A stretch of 64,000 bases of DNA from Brevibacillus sp. JNUCC-41 (GTDB lineage: Bacteria > Bacillota > Bacilli > Bacillales > DSM-1321), in the NCBI RefSeq assembly GCF_014844095.1, contig NZ_CP062163.1, positions 682,001 through 746,000 of the forward strand, read 5' to 3'. The translations under genes were made by a program, and so were the position numbers. This document shows positions 35,563 through 44,402 of the stretch, one piece after another. Each line of letters opens with the position of its first letter. Position 1 is the first letter of the stretch. Under the pieces are notes generated by a model that had not been told where the DNA came from, searched no databases, and saw only the letters and a list, made by a program, of their open reading frames with translations.

Positions 35563-35874
35563 TTATTCTGCCATCTTTTTTTCAATCGCTAAATCCCGTA
35601 AATAATCCAATAAGGGCCGCACTTCCTCTGGAGCTGTTATGTCAGTAAAAGAGAAAGACTGCTGCTTCTTTTCATCTGCTATAACCAGTTGGTATGAAAA
35701 CGCGTCGAACCCTTGCGCTTTTACTTTTTTGCTTTCGGCAGCATTAGGAAGATCCGTTGTCATCATTAAGTTCTGCAATTCTTCCTTTTGCTCTTTTGGC
35801 AATTCATCTGTATCTATCTGGAAATTCAAGTCGAGGTTGGCAAATCCCCCTATGCAGCTAAATTTGATATGCAT
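35563..35874 (-). CDS. Emfourin-like inhibitor of protealysin
   Basis: Small cytoplasmic protein of 103 residues with the emfourin layout: MHIKFSCIGGFANLDLNFQI at the start, a central DTDELPKEQKEELQNL helix, and SYQLVIADEKKQQSFSFTDI before a C-terminal helix. Emfourins are encoded directly after protealysin-like M4 proteases and inhibit them tightly. Here the gene starts 32 bases after the protease stop, behind GGAGG. Confidence 0.85.
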   Translation of the reverse strand: MHIKFSCIGGFANLDLNFQIDTDELPKEQKEELQNLMMTTDLPNAAESKKVKAQGFDAFSYQLVIADEKKQQSFSFTDITAPEEVRPLLDYLRDLAIEKKMAE

Positions 35875-35906
35875 GTTAGATGAGTCCTCCTATTCATGGA
35901 ATATGA

Positions 35907-36965
35907 CTACTCAGGCAATCCAACCGCTTTAAAAGCATTTTCAATTGTTCCTATGGCTGTTTCAGGCACTTCTCCGCTATCAACGAGCTTTTGCGCTGCT
36001 TTGATGACAATTTGCACGAATTGATTGAAGTTTGCCGTTGCAAATAAATTCTGCATCGCATTGAACCAGATCAAAGCCGCCTTGTCCGTTCCGATTTCCA
36101 TGGATACTAGATAAAAGGCCTTGTTCGGTATGCCGCTATTGATATGGACACCATGATTATCGCGTTCTCCTTTATAGAAGTTCTTCATATGATCAGGCTG
36201 AATATCTTTCCCCATTAACTTATTGTCAAATGCAGTACCTGGCGCTTTCATCGAACGGAGTGCCTGCCCTTTCAGTGTCGGTCCCATTATATCAGCACCG
36301 ATTAGCCAATCGGCGTCTCCTGCCGTTTGCTTTAAGTGAAATTGTTTTATGGTAACTCCAAACACATCTGAAAGATGTTCATTCAAAGCCCCGGACTGAC
36401 CTTCATATTCCAATCCACTTGTGAACTGCGTAACCCCATGTGTCAGTTCGTGTCCAATTACATCGAGTGAATTGGCAAAATTGCTAAAGATGACCCCATC
36501 GCCGTCACCAAATACCATTTCATCTCCGTCCCAATAGGCATTCGTGAATTTATTCCCATAATGAACGTTCAGAATGAGATCAAGGCCTTGGTTATCAATT
36601 GAATTACGGTGCAAGACATCCTTGAAATAGTCACGCACAACTCCGCTATAATCGTATGCAGCGTTAACAACAGGGTCTGCACTTGATCGATCTCCTTCTT
36701 TCCTTGCCTCATTCTGCCGGAGTTTCGTTCCCCCTTTACAATCGTAAACATGTCGGGCAGATTCACCTTGACGTTCAGATCCTGCATCCGTTAAAGCGAC
36801 AACACCGTCAATATCATATTCTTTAAAGATCCTGCGCCTGCGCATTTGACGGCTTTTCACTAAACTGATCCGTGCTTCTTCCACATCATTTTGTGCCAAA
36901 TTCTCAAGAATATAATTAGGTACGATGAAACACTGACACCTTTTGGAACAATCGTTATTATGCAT
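35907..36965 (-). CDS. Protealysin-like M4 metallopeptidase
   Basis: Zinc endopeptidase of the thermolysin family, 352 residues, without a signal peptide. The short propeptide carries CFIVPNYILENLAQ, the PxxxPNxxL-type precursor motif of protealysins. Zinc ligands are HELTH and the Glu of NEHLSDVFG. The later active-site His lies in DNHGVHINSGIPNKAFYLV. Protealysins are stored inside cells or exported non-classically and are controlled by emfourin. ATG 36965 follows AAAGGAG. It forms an operon with the inhibitor. Confidence 0.93.
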   Translation of the reverse strand: MHNNDCSKRCQCFIVPNYILENLAQNDVEEARISLVKSRQMRRRRIFKEYDIDGVVALTDAGSERQGESARHVYDCKGGTKLRQNEARKEGDRSSADPVVNAAYDYSGVVRDYFKDVLHRNSIDNQGLDLILNVHYGNKFTNAYWDGDEMVFGDGDGVIFSNFANSLDVIGHELTHGVTQFTSGLEYEGQSGALNEHLSDVFGVTIKQFHLKQTAGDADWLIGADIMGPTLKGQALRSMKAPGTAFDNKLMGKDIQPDHMKNFYKGERDNHGVHINSGIPNKAFYLVSMEIGTDKAALIWFNAMQNLFATANFNQFVQIVIKAAQKLVDSGEVPETAIGTIENAFKAVGLPE

Positions 36966-37243
36966 ATTCGTCACTCCTTTAAAGTTTTTTTACGATCTAT
37001 ACCATTTCTTTTTTCAAGAGTGCTGCTTTTCTTCAACACATTTCTATAGATTACTTTCGCCGTATTTACCTCATTTCCCTTCATTCCGTTCCTTGCGACC
37101 CGTTCAATCCTTTTTTCAGGCAGGGATGTAATGCTTCACCTTTGTTTATTGGATTATTCTCCCCGTGCTGCATATACTGGATTGTATCTTTAAACAAGGA
37201 AGCTTCCTCAGAACATAAACAACATTTAAGGGAGGGCATAGCA

Positions 37244-37705
37244 TTGGTAACTTCACAGGGTACTTCTTCGGTTAGCTTTCCATTCCCAACATTATGGGGC
37301 ATCCACGCTTCAATAGCTGGCAGAACGATCATTTTGGGCACATTTTCGATTAACTCTATTACGGATAAAAGGGTAATGGGTACAATTAATTTTCGGGGTA
37401 CACCTATTCCGATTAATGGATTTTGGAATAAAAGCACTAAACAAATCTCATTTGATTCACCTTATGCCACATTCTCTGGCAATTTAACCATGATTGATGA
37501 TAACCAGATTAGGATTCGGCATTTTATTCTACAAGGACGTTTTCTCATGAAGCCTCCCTCTCTGCAAGCAGGTGAATCTGGGTCTTGGATTGCCACCACT
37601 GATATACCTTTGAATCAATTTCCTGCTGGCGGTAGCGCCTATACCGAGCAATTACCTCCTGTTGGAGCTTTTTTAACATCGAGTATCCTTCATCATAATT
37701 TGTAG
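37244..37705 (+). CDS. Hypothetical beta-rich protein
   Basis: Protein of 153 residues. The frame is open from 37142, but TTG 37244 has GGGAGGG at good spacing, so I start there. The sequence is rich in strands and glycine (GTINFRGTPIPINGFWNKST, then FDSPYATFSGNLTM), compatible with a small beta-barrel. No signal peptide or named domain is recognised. It is divergent from the protealysin operon. Confidence 0.6.
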   Translation: MVTSQGTSSVSFPFPTLWGIHASIAGRTIILGTFSINSITDKRVMGTINFRGTPIPINGFWNKSTKQISFDSPYATFSGNLTMIDDNQIRIRHFILQGRFLMKPPSLQAGESGSWIATTDIPLNQFPAGGSAYTEQLPPVGAFLTSSILHHNL

Positions 37706-37756
37706 GGAAGTTGATATAGGGGAATCATGCTGTGCAGAAATGGTGTTTAACATAAG

Positions 37757-37788
37757 GAATCGTCTCTGTATCACATTGGGACGATTCT
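37757..37788 (+). terminator. Terminator of the gene at 37244
   Basis: GGAATCGTC pairs with GACGATTC around a 15-base loop, followed by TTTT. Confidence 0.7.
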
Positions 37789-38011
37789 TTTACAATAGCA
37801 AATTACCAAACGCCTTATTGAACTGACCGCATTGCTTATCCTGTTTGAGGGGTCTTCTGAATAAAGAAATGTACCTTTTTGCCCATCTCACTAAGTAGAT
37901 ATATATATGAGATAGTGATTTTGGTAGACATCCTTAACCAAGATGAGTACAAATGGAATATAGATTGACATCATTTCCCCTGTCCTTCATACTATTGTAG
38001 TAATATGATTG

Positions 38012-38025
38012 ACAGAATATTCTGT
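38012..38025 (+). promoter_or_regulatory. Perfect 14-bp palindrome upstream of two small genes
   Basis: ACAGAATATTCTGT is a perfect palindrome 20 bases before the ATG at 38045, overlapping a TTGACA hexamer (38009-38014). It is a likely operator. It fits no Bacillus box I know well (LexA, Fur, PerR, TnrA). Confidence 0.5.
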
Positions 38026-38044
38026 AAACTAAGGGGATGAAACT

Positions 38045-38176
38045 ATGAAACAAGCAGATGTTCTTAAGGAAGATAATTGTGGAAGTTTAATGAAAGCAAT
38101 AGCAGAAAATGATTTTCAAATGGCTCAACTGCATGATGTATTATTATTCGAGGATAACTGGGAGGATGACCTATGA
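38045..38176 (+). CDS. Small acidic protein, 43 residues
   Basis: Starts at ATG 38045 behind AAGGGGATG. It reads MKQADVLKEDNCGSLMKAIA, then an acidic C-terminus (LFEDNWEDDL). No family is recognised. Its stop overlaps the next start (ATGA), a sign of translational coupling and of genuine coding. Confidence 0.55.
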   Translation: MKQADVLKEDNCGSLMKAIAENDFQMAQLHDVLLFEDNWEDDL

Positions 38177-38340
38177 CTAAGCTGAGAATCCTTTTAACCA
38201 TTCCAATTTTGCTATATGGAATTTACATATTTGTTGTCGTTCAAAACGATAAGAATATTCCACTTTATTTGCATCTTCTATTCGCAATCTACTTGATGTT
38301 GTTTGTACATTATGAAGAAAATCCAGATGTGAAACCATAA
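38173..38340 (+). CDS. Small two-helix membrane protein, 55 residues
   Basis: ATG overlaps the preceding stop and has GGGAGGATGACCT upstream. Two hydrophobic segments (LLTIPILLYGIYIFVVV and LYLHLLFAIYLMLFV) are linked by a short polar loop QNDKNIP, giving a hairpin in the membrane with a charged tail. No family is recognised. The pairing of a small acidic protein with a small membrane protein behind a palindromic operator could be a regulatory or toxin/antitoxin-like unit, but this is untested. Confidence 0.55.
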   Translation: MTKLRILLTIPILLYGIYIFVVVQNDKNIPLYLHLLFAIYLMLFVHYEENPDVKP

Positions 38341-38487
38341 CAGGTTTTTGATTGGAGAATTTCGATGCTTAACAATTCGTGATGGAGGAAGTTTTGACCT
38401 CAAGTGAAAATATATTGAGCTGCCAGGATGTGTTCGTCTTAAACCCTAGGTTCTCAACACGCAATAACTTGGCATTTTTATCATAAA

Positions 38488-38520
38488 AAAGCCCCAGCTC
38501 CATAAAGGAATTGGGGCTTT
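38488..38520 (-). terminator. Terminator of serA
   Basis: AAAGCCCCA...TGGGGCTTT stem with A and T runs on the two sides, 38 bases after the serA stop. It could also serve the plus strand. Confidence 0.85.
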
Positions 38521-38557
38521 CACTTATTATTTGAGCAAGAAAGTCTTCCTGTTCAAA

Positions 38558-39757
38558 TTAGATAATACGAGTTGTAACGATGCCTTCTATTTGTTTGATT
38601 TTTTCTTCCAAGCCAGGAATGATATCGCCGTTTACTTCACCGTCAATGTCGATGATCGTATACGCATATCCCCCACGGCTTCTGTTAACCATGTCAGCGA
38701 TGTTCAGATTAAAGCCAGATACAGCCAGTGTGATTTGCCCAACCATGTTCGGAACGTTTTCGTGGAAAGTTGCCACACGACGGTTTCCTGTATAAGGAAG
38801 GGAAGTATTTGGGAAGTTCACAGAGTTCTTGATGTTCCCTGTTTCTAAAAAGTTCTTCAACTGACGGGCTGCCATGATGGCACAGTTTTCCTCTGATTCA
38901 AGCGTAGAGGCACCAAGATGCGGAATTGGAACGACATTTTTCATTTTCAACACGTTTTCATTCGGGAAGTCAGTAATGAACTTGCCTACCACTCCGCTTT
39001 CAAGTGCAGCTTGCATATCCTCTTCATTCACTAACTCGCCGCGTGAGAAATTCAAGATATGTACGCCCGGCTTCATGATGCTGAATGTTTCTTGGTTAAA
39101 CATTCCTCTTGTGTCGTCAGTTAATGGAACGTGTACTGTAATATAATCAGATTCTGCAAACAATTCTTCAATTGTCATGGCGCGCTGTACATTGCGGGAC
39201 AAGTTCCAAGCTGTATCAACAGAGATGAACGGGTCAAACCCAATGACATCCATGTCCAAATCCAGGGCATCATTCGCTACAAGTGCACCGATCGCACCTA
39301 AACCGATTACGCCAAGAGTTTTCCCCTTGATTTCTTTACCAACGAATTGTTTCTTTCCTGCTTCAACAAGCTTTGGAATTTGTTCTCCTTCGCCTTCAAG
39401 CGTCTTAGTCCAAGCCACACCTGCAAAAAGGTTACGAGATGAGGCCATTAATGACGTCAGCACCATTTCTTTTACAGCGTTTGCGTTAGCACCAGGTGTA
39501 TTGAAAACGACAATTCCTTGCTCAGTGCATTTATCGACCGGAATATTATTGACTCCAGCCCCTGCCCTTGCGATTGCCTTTAACTGATCGCCGAATTCCA
39601 TAGTATGCATGTTAAAGCTGCGAAGAACGATCGCATCAGGGTTTTCACTGTCATTGTCGACCTTGAATTCGCCTTTATTGAATACATTCAGCCCGCTTTC
39701 GGCAATATTATTTAACGCTTTGATCGTTTTGACTTTTTCTAAAAGTAATGTGCTCAT
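38558..39757 (-). CDS. serA: D-3-phosphoglycerate dehydrogenase, short ACT form
   Basis: First enzyme of serine synthesis, 399 residues. The N-terminal catalytic lid holds IARAGAGVNNIPVDKC. The Rossmann motif is LGVIGLGAIGALVANDALDL. Catalytic residues lie in NFSRGELVNEEDM (Arg), TDFPNENVL (acidic) and IPHLGASTLESEENC (His). The C-terminal ~75 residues form an ACT domain (VGQITLAVSGFNLNIADMVN) that would sense serine. ATG follows AGAGGAG. A ZTP riboswitch upstream ties expression to one-carbon/purine status. Confidence 0.94.
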   Translation of the reverse strand: MSTLLLEKVKTIKALNNIAESGLNVFNKGEFKVDNDSENPDAIVLRSFNMHTMEFGDQLKAIARAGAGVNNIPVDKCTEQGIVVFNTPGANANAVKEMVLTSLMASSRNLFAGVAWTKTLEGEGEQIPKLVEAGKKQFVGKEIKGKTLGVIGLGAIGALVANDALDLDMDVIGFDPFISVDTAWNLSRNVQRAMTIEELFAESDYITVHVPLTDDTRGMFNQETFSIMKPGVHILNFSRGELVNEEDMQAALESGVVGKFITDFPNENVLKMKNVVPIPHLGASTLESEENCAIMAARQLKNFLETGNIKNSVNFPNTSLPYTGNRRVATFHENVPNMVGQITLAVSGFNLNIADMVNRSRGGYAYTIIDIDGEVNGDIIPGLEEKIKQIEGIVTTRII

Positions 39758-39872
39758 TTGTGTTTGCTCCTCTTTTGCTTATGATAGTTTTGAAATTTCA
39801 AAATACTTACAGGATTTTTAAGCCCATGAAAATCTGCATACTTTAAACCTTCACTATCTATTAATATACAGA

Positions 39873-39980
39873 AAGAGGCAAGGGATAAAATCCCTTACCT
39901 CTGCCCAGGCGAACGGCTACGACACTATGTGTTCCCTCACGGTTATCCGTGTTTCGCCAGTTGCACATAGTCTTTTTCAT
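39873..39980 (-). promoter_or_regulatory. ZTP (ZMP/pfl) riboswitch controlling serA
   Basis: Read on the minus strand, the leader has the paired region ACTATGTGCAACTGGCGAAA with ...ACACATAGT, a CACGG/CCGTG internal hairpin, and the pseudoknot-forming CCGTTCGCCTGGGCAG, the diagnostic sequence of this class. An intrinsic terminator follows: AGAGGTAAGGGA pairs with TCCCTTGCCTCT at 39874-39902, sharing bases with the aptamer end as an expression platform. ZTP/ZMP binding would favour read-through when 10-formyl-THF is short, raising serine supply for one-carbon units. Confidence 0.87.
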
Positions 39981-40074
39981 TTATTTTATTCTATCAAACT
40001 ATTCAGCAATCTTCAATATCATTTTTATCTCTTTTTTTGCAGAAGCCGCAACTTAGCGGCTGCAATGGCCGAAT

Positions 40075-41415
40075 TCAAGCAGGTTTAATGGCCTTTGCCA
40101 AATCTTGTTCACGCCAGTATTCTTCAATTTCCTCCAATGATTTCCCTTTCGTTTCAGGAGTTTTATAGTGTATGAATACGCAAGCGACCACTGATAAGAC
40201 CGCATATATGAGAAAAACGTTATTGCCAATGACACTTAACAGTGGCGGGAACGTGTATGAAAAAAGGAAGTTCAATGTGTATTGCAAAAAGGTGATGACG
40301 CCCATTCCGATCGCTCTTGCCTGCAATGGCAGCACTTCCGGTATGAATAGCCAGAAGACGGGTCCAAGGCCGATTCCGAATGCGAAGACATATAAGAACA
40401 CACAAACCATGCTGAAAATCGTATAATCCGAAAATAGCGCCAATCCGATCAGCGGCAGGACCTGACCGCCAATACTGTAGATGAGCAGCGTTTTTCTACC
40501 TAGTTTATCAACGATGAATAAAGAGATGGCAGTGGAAACGACCAAGGCCGTCCCGATCCCGAAGTTTGCTATATTGGAACCGCTCCATCCGTTGATTTCA
40601 ACCCCTTCAAAAATGATTGGGGCAAAGTATACGACGGCATTGATTCCCGTGAAGACCTGGAAGAATGTTAGAATGAAATTCATATTCAATATTTTTCTAT
40701 ATTGGTGTATTAAATGTTTGAACCCTACGCTTTGCTGTTTAAGAGAATGATTGATATCGTTTATTTCATCTTCCACTTCTTGCTTCGTTCCCCTTAGTTT
40801 CATCAAGACTTTCCTTGCACGGTCTTCCTTTCCTGCAGTCATGAGCCACCGCGGGCTTTCCGGTGAGATAAGCATTCCAAATGTGAAGATTGCTGCTGGA
40901 ATGATTCCGATTCCGAGCATGATTCTCCAAGATCCGCTAGCGGAGAAGGAAGCCCCCACTATGTAAGCACTCAAGATCCCGACGTTTACACTTAATTGAT
41001 ATAAAGCTCCGATCAATCCCCTGATTTTAGGAGGAGCCAATTCCACCAGATAAATAAGAGAACACATATTGGCTATTCCACAGCCGATTCCAAGGATGAA
41101 TCGCGATGCTATTAAAACGCTTACATTTGTAGCGAAGGCACAGCCAATCGACCCGACGATGAATGTGATGCCTGCCCCAATCAGGAGCGATTTTCTTCCA
41201 AGCACCTTTGATAGTGAAGTGGAGAGGACGATGGCAGGCAATGCCCCCAATAGCAGGAAACTTACAATCAATCCTTGACCTGACGGGCTTAGTCCAAACT
41301 CCTCGGTGATGAATGGGATTGCAGGAGAAATGGCCCCGGAATCAAAACCATATAATAGTCCGGCCAAGCCGCCAAAGATCGCATAAACATACATAATATT
41401 CGGAATTTTTTGCAA
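40075..41415 (-). CDS. Sugar-porter-family MFS transporter (probable L-fucose uptake)
   Basis: Proton-linked sugar transporter of 446 residues with twelve segments. Sugar-porter signatures are GLLYGFDSGAISPAIPFI, RFILGIGCGIANMCSLIYL, PESPRWLM and a C-terminal PETKGKSLEEIE. The TTG at 41415 has GGAG seven bases before; a GTG three codons upstream would overlap the site. It is the last gene of the catabolic operon, 14-23 bases after fucU, so its substrate is probably the sugar degraded by the operon. Confidence 0.88.
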   Translation of the reverse strand: MQKIPNIMYVYAIFGGLAGLLYGFDSGAISPAIPFITEEFGLSPSGQGLIVSFLLLGALPAIVLSTSLSKVLGRKSLLIGAGITFIVGSIGCAFATNVSVLIASRFILGIGCGIANMCSLIYLVELAPPKIRGLIGALYQLSVNVGILSAYIVGASFSASGSWRIMLGIGIIPAAIFTFGMLISPESPRWLMTAGKEDRARKVLMKLRGTKQEVEDEINDINHSLKQQSVGFKHLIHQYRKILNMNFILTFFQVFTGINAVVYFAPIIFEGVEINGWSGSNIANFGIGTALVVSTAISLFIVDKLGRKTLLIYSIGGQVLPLIGLALFSDYTIFSMVCVFLYVFAFGIGLGPVFWLFIPEVLPLQARAIGMGVITFLQYTLNFLFSYTFPPLLSVIGNNVFLIYAVLSVVACVFIHYKTPETKGKSLEEIEEYWREQDLAKAIKPA

Positions 41416-41438
41416 AGTTTTCACTCCTTTTAGATAAA

Positions 41439-41864
41439 TTAAAGTACACCTTTTTTCAATATGAGATTCGCATACTGTGCCCGTTCACTTGTTGCGATAA
41501 TGGCATAGGCCGCTTTACTTCGTTCGTAAAAGTCCATTCGTTCCAGTTTTCCGATGTTGATGGGGATATGGTTCGATTTTTTTATTATATCTTCATAACT
41601 CTTCCAGATAACAGGGCTTTTTTCATCGCCTTCCACAGGGTTCATCAGTATGACCGGATGCGTGACATACGTATCGAGTGGAAAAAACGCCAATATCGCT
41701 TGCAGGAAGTCGGCCACGCCATGTCCATGACCGTTGATGATCCGGTTTGAATGACTTGCAGCCGGATAATTTCCGTCTGCAAGTACGATTTCATCACCGT
41801 GCCCCATCTCCATCATGATCTTCATCAATTCAGGAGAAAGTATCGGCGGAATTCCTTTAAGCAT
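41439..41864 (-). CDS. fucU: L-fucose mutarotase FucU (RbsD/FucU family)
   Basis: Enzyme of 141 residues interconverting sugar anomers. Family features are LKGIPPILSPELMKIMMEMG, DEIVLADGNYPA with the downstream HGHGVADFLQAIL, and the C-terminal YANLILKKGVL. FucU rather than RbsD is suggested by the operon context. It overlaps the FAH-family gene by eight bases. Confidence 0.88.
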   Translation of the reverse strand: MLKGIPPILSPELMKIMMEMGHGDEIVLADGNYPAASHSNRIINGHGHGVADFLQAILAFFPLDTYVTHPVILMNPVEGDEKSPVIWKSYEDIIKKSNHIPINIGKLERMDFYERSKAAYAIIATSERAQYANLILKKGVL

Positions 41865-42771
41865 TCGTCATGGCCTCTTCGCTTTCAGCCACGAATGTGT
41901 TCGTGAGTGCTCCCAGTTTTTCGATTTCAACGGTGACCACATCCCCTGGCTGAATATAAACACGCTGTTCGGCCGGCAAGCCCAATACCACTCCTTCAGG
42001 TGTACCTGTCAATATAAGATCGCCCGGTTCCAATGTCATATGTTTGGAAATATAACTGATGATTTCCGCGCATGAAAAAATCATATCGGATGTATTGGAA
42101 TTCTGCCTTATTTCATCATTTACGTACGTTTTCAACTGCAGGTCGTTTGGATTTCCCACTTCGTCCGCTGTTACCAGGTAAGGTCCAACAGGGCTGAAAT
42201 CATCGCACGTCTTCCCAAGCAGCCATTGCTGTGTTCTCATTTGCAGATCTCTTGCCGACAAATCGTTGACCGTACAATATCCGAACACATGGGACAGTGC
42301 CGCTTCTTCCGATACGTTTTTTGTCTTTTTGCCGATCACGATTCCGAGTTCCACTTCATAGTCCAGCTCGTTCGTTACGCTTGGAATGGCAATCTCACAT
42401 CCATGGCCCGTTAATGTATTATCAAACTTGTTAAATAAAATCGGCACTTCAGGATATGGTGCATTCGTTTCATCCGCATGTCTTTTGTAATTCAATCCAA
42501 CGCAAATGATTTTATGCGGTTTCGTCACACTGGGACCGAATTCGAGCCCTTTCTCTTCAATTGAAGCTGCCATTCCTTCTCTGACAGCTTCATGGATCTT
42601 ACTTTCAAATTCGTCCCGTTCGGATTGGCTGAAATTTATCACGTCCATGACATCCGACACGATTTGGTTCCATTCATTCCTCTTCGCCGTTTCTTCGATA
42701 TCTATTAACTGATCCTCAATTTGAACAGCCAGTTTTTGCTGTTCACCTTTTATAAAAGTAGCCAATTTCAT
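41857..42771 (-). CDS. FAH-family hydrolase (probable 2,4-diketo-3-deoxy-L-fuconate hydrolase)
   Basis: Protein of 304 residues with the fumarylacetoacetate-hydrolase fold. Visible are ICVGLNYKRHADE, the metal-binding DYEVELGIVIGKK (Glu-x-Glu) with a downstream Asp region, and the C-terminal LILTGTPEGVVLG. In the non-phosphorylative L-fucose route this type of enzyme cleaves the diketo acid to pyruvate and lactate. ATG follows AGGAGG. The exact substrate is inferred from neighbours. Confidence 0.85.
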   Translation of the reverse strand: MKLATFIKGEQQKLAVQIEDQLIDIEETAKRNEWNQIVSDVMDVINFSQSERDEFESKIHEAVREGMAASIEEKGLEFGPSVTKPHKIICVGLNYKRHADETNAPYPEVPILFNKFDNTLTGHGCEIAIPSVTNELDYEVELGIVIGKKTKNVSEEAALSHVFGYCTVNDLSARDLQMRTQQWLLGKTCDDFSPVGPYLVTADEVGNPNDLQLKTYVNDEIRQNSNTSDMIFSCAEIISYISKHMTLEPGDLILTGTPEGVVLGLPAEQRVYIQPGDVVTVEIEKLGALTNTFVAESEEAMTNA

Positions 42772-42786
42772 CGTTTCTTCCTCCTT

Positions 42787-43560
42787 TTATGCATTTTTTC
42801 CAAAAACAACCCCGCCATCGATATATAAAGGGGATCCCATCATGAACGCAGACTCGTCCGAAGCTAAGAACAGTGCCGCTTTTGCCACATCACCAGGCCT
42901 GCCCAAATCTCCGCTCAATTGTCTTTTCTTGATCGTGCCGATGGCAACCTCAGGATCGTCATATGAAGTTTTTAAATAATCTTCGACGAACGGAGTCAGG
43001 ATCGTACCTGGCAATAAAGCGTTCACCCGAATATTATAAGGCGCATAATCCACTTGCATCGCTTTCGTCAAAGCAAGTACAGCGCCTTTCGTTGCTGAGT
43101 ATGCGGCGCGTTTCACGAGACCCATTTCCGCTGCACATGATGACATATTGATAACGACCCCGCTTTTTTGTTCCATCATATAAGGAATCGTGTATTTAGA
43201 AGGCAGATATACCCCCTTCACATTCACGCTCATGATTCGGTCCCACACATCCGGTTCCACTTCGTCCACCCTGCCCACATTCGAGATTCCGGCATTATTG
43301 AACAATATATCAATTTTCTTATAGGTTTCGATGATTTGGGAGATTGCAGATTGAACCGCTTCCGGATTCGTTACATCCACCTCATAAAATGCCGCTTTCC
43401 CGCCAGCTTCCTTTATTTCAGAAACAGTGCCCTGCCCATTTTCTGCATGAATATCGGTAATGATGACAAATGCGCCTTCACTAGCGAATAAACGGGCTGA
43501 TTCCTTTCCGATCCCGCTTCCCCCGCCAGTGATGACAGCGATTTTATTTTGCAGTCTCAT
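42787..43560 (-). CDS. Short-chain dehydrogenase/reductase, sugar or sugar-acid oxidation step
   Basis: Classical SDR of 257 residues. It has the cofactor loop TGGGSGIG, NNAGIS, the catalytic Ser of INMSSCAAE, and YSATKGAV, ending MMGSPLYIDGGV. An Asp after beta-2 (VIITDIHAE) indicates NAD preference. The pathway needs two dehydrogenases (L-fucose to lactone, and 2-keto-3-deoxy-L-fuconate oxidation); this is one of them. The start overlaps the stop of the previous SDR gene by four bases. Confidence 0.85.
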   Translation of the reverse strand: MRLQNKIAVITGGGSGIGKESARLFASEGAFVIITDIHAENGQGTVSEIKEAGGKAAFYEVDVTNPEAVQSAISQIIETYKKIDILFNNAGISNVGRVDEVEPDVWDRIMSVNVKGVYLPSKYTIPYMMEQKSGVVINMSSCAAEMGLVKRAAYSATKGAVLALTKAMQVDYAPYNIRVNALLPGTILTPFVEDYLKTSYDDPEVAIGTIKKRQLSGDLGRPGDVAKAALFLASDESAFMMGSPLYIDGGVVFGKNA

Positions 43561-44372
43561 GACGTTACCTCCTGTTCATGATTCATATGATCTTCAGGCT
43601 GCGCCGCTTTCACCGTTAAACCGCCATCCACCATTAACAGATGCCCGTTGATTTGCATGGCTTCATCGGAAGCCAAAAATACGACGGAATCACCAATTTG
43701 CTTTTCCGTCCCAAGTCTTTTCATCGGATTGGCTTCAATCTCTTTTGCGAGAATTTGCGGATCTTCCAAATATTCCTCACACATATCCGTCGCAACGGTG
43801 CTTGGGCCGACAGCATTCACATTGATATTGTATTTTCCTAGCTCGACCGCCAATGCCTTCGTTAAATGAGAGGCAGCTGCTTTCGATGAAATATAATGGG
43901 GAATGACCGGACTCGTGACAAGGACGCTAGCCGTTGATGTAATATTGATGATCTTGCCATATTTATTTTCAATCATTCTCTTCGCCACTCTTTGCGTCGT
44001 CAAAAAGATCGATTTCACATTGGTCCGATACGTATCATCCCATGTTTCTTCCGAAAGGCTCAAAAAAGGCTCAAACGGGGCAATGCCAGCATTATTCACT
44101 AAAATATCCACTGTTCCCAATTCTTTTTCCACTTCACCGATCATGGCATCGACATCTTCCTTCACCCCAACGTTCGCTTTCACGACGATCGCTTGGATAT
44201 GAAACTCGGATTCTACTTTTTCTTTTAAAGCGTTCGCTTTTTCAAATGAACCTGGTGATGTATAGTTGATAGCCACATTGGCACCTTCCTCAGCCAATCT
44301 CATGACAATCGCTGCACCGATTCCCCGGCTGCCTCCTGTGACAAGTGCTGTTCGATTATTCAATTTACCCAT
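43557..44372 (-). CDS. Short-chain dehydrogenase/reductase, second of the pair
   Basis: Classical SDR of 271 residues with TGGSRGIG, NNAGIAP, INITSTASV and YISSKAAASHL. Beta-2 ends in AINYTSPGSF without an Asp, so NADP use is possible. It has an extra tail of about 16 polar residues (PEDHMNHEQEVTS). Which of the two SDRs oxidises fucose and which the keto-deoxy acid cannot be decided from sequence. Confidence 0.85.
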   Translation of the reverse strand: MGKLNNRTALVTGGSRGIGAAIVMRLAEEGANVAINYTSPGSFEKANALKEKVESEFHIQAIVVKANVGVKEDVDAMIGEVEKELGTVDILVNNAGIAPFEPFLSLSEETWDDTYRTNVKSIFLTTQRVAKRMIENKYGKIINITSTASVLVTSPVIPHYISSKAAASHLTKALAVELGKYNINVNAVGPSTVATDMCEEYLEDPQILAKEIEANPMKRLGTEKQIGDSVVFLASDEAMQINGHLLMVDGGLTVKAAQPEDHMNHEQEVTS

Positions 44373-44402
44373 ATGAATTCTCCTCCCTTTTCCTATCCGT
44401 TT

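Noticed and set aside
40045..40063. Hairpin AGCCGC/GCGGCT after the sugar transporter as a terminator
   Set aside because: The stem is short and there is no T run on the minus strand after it.
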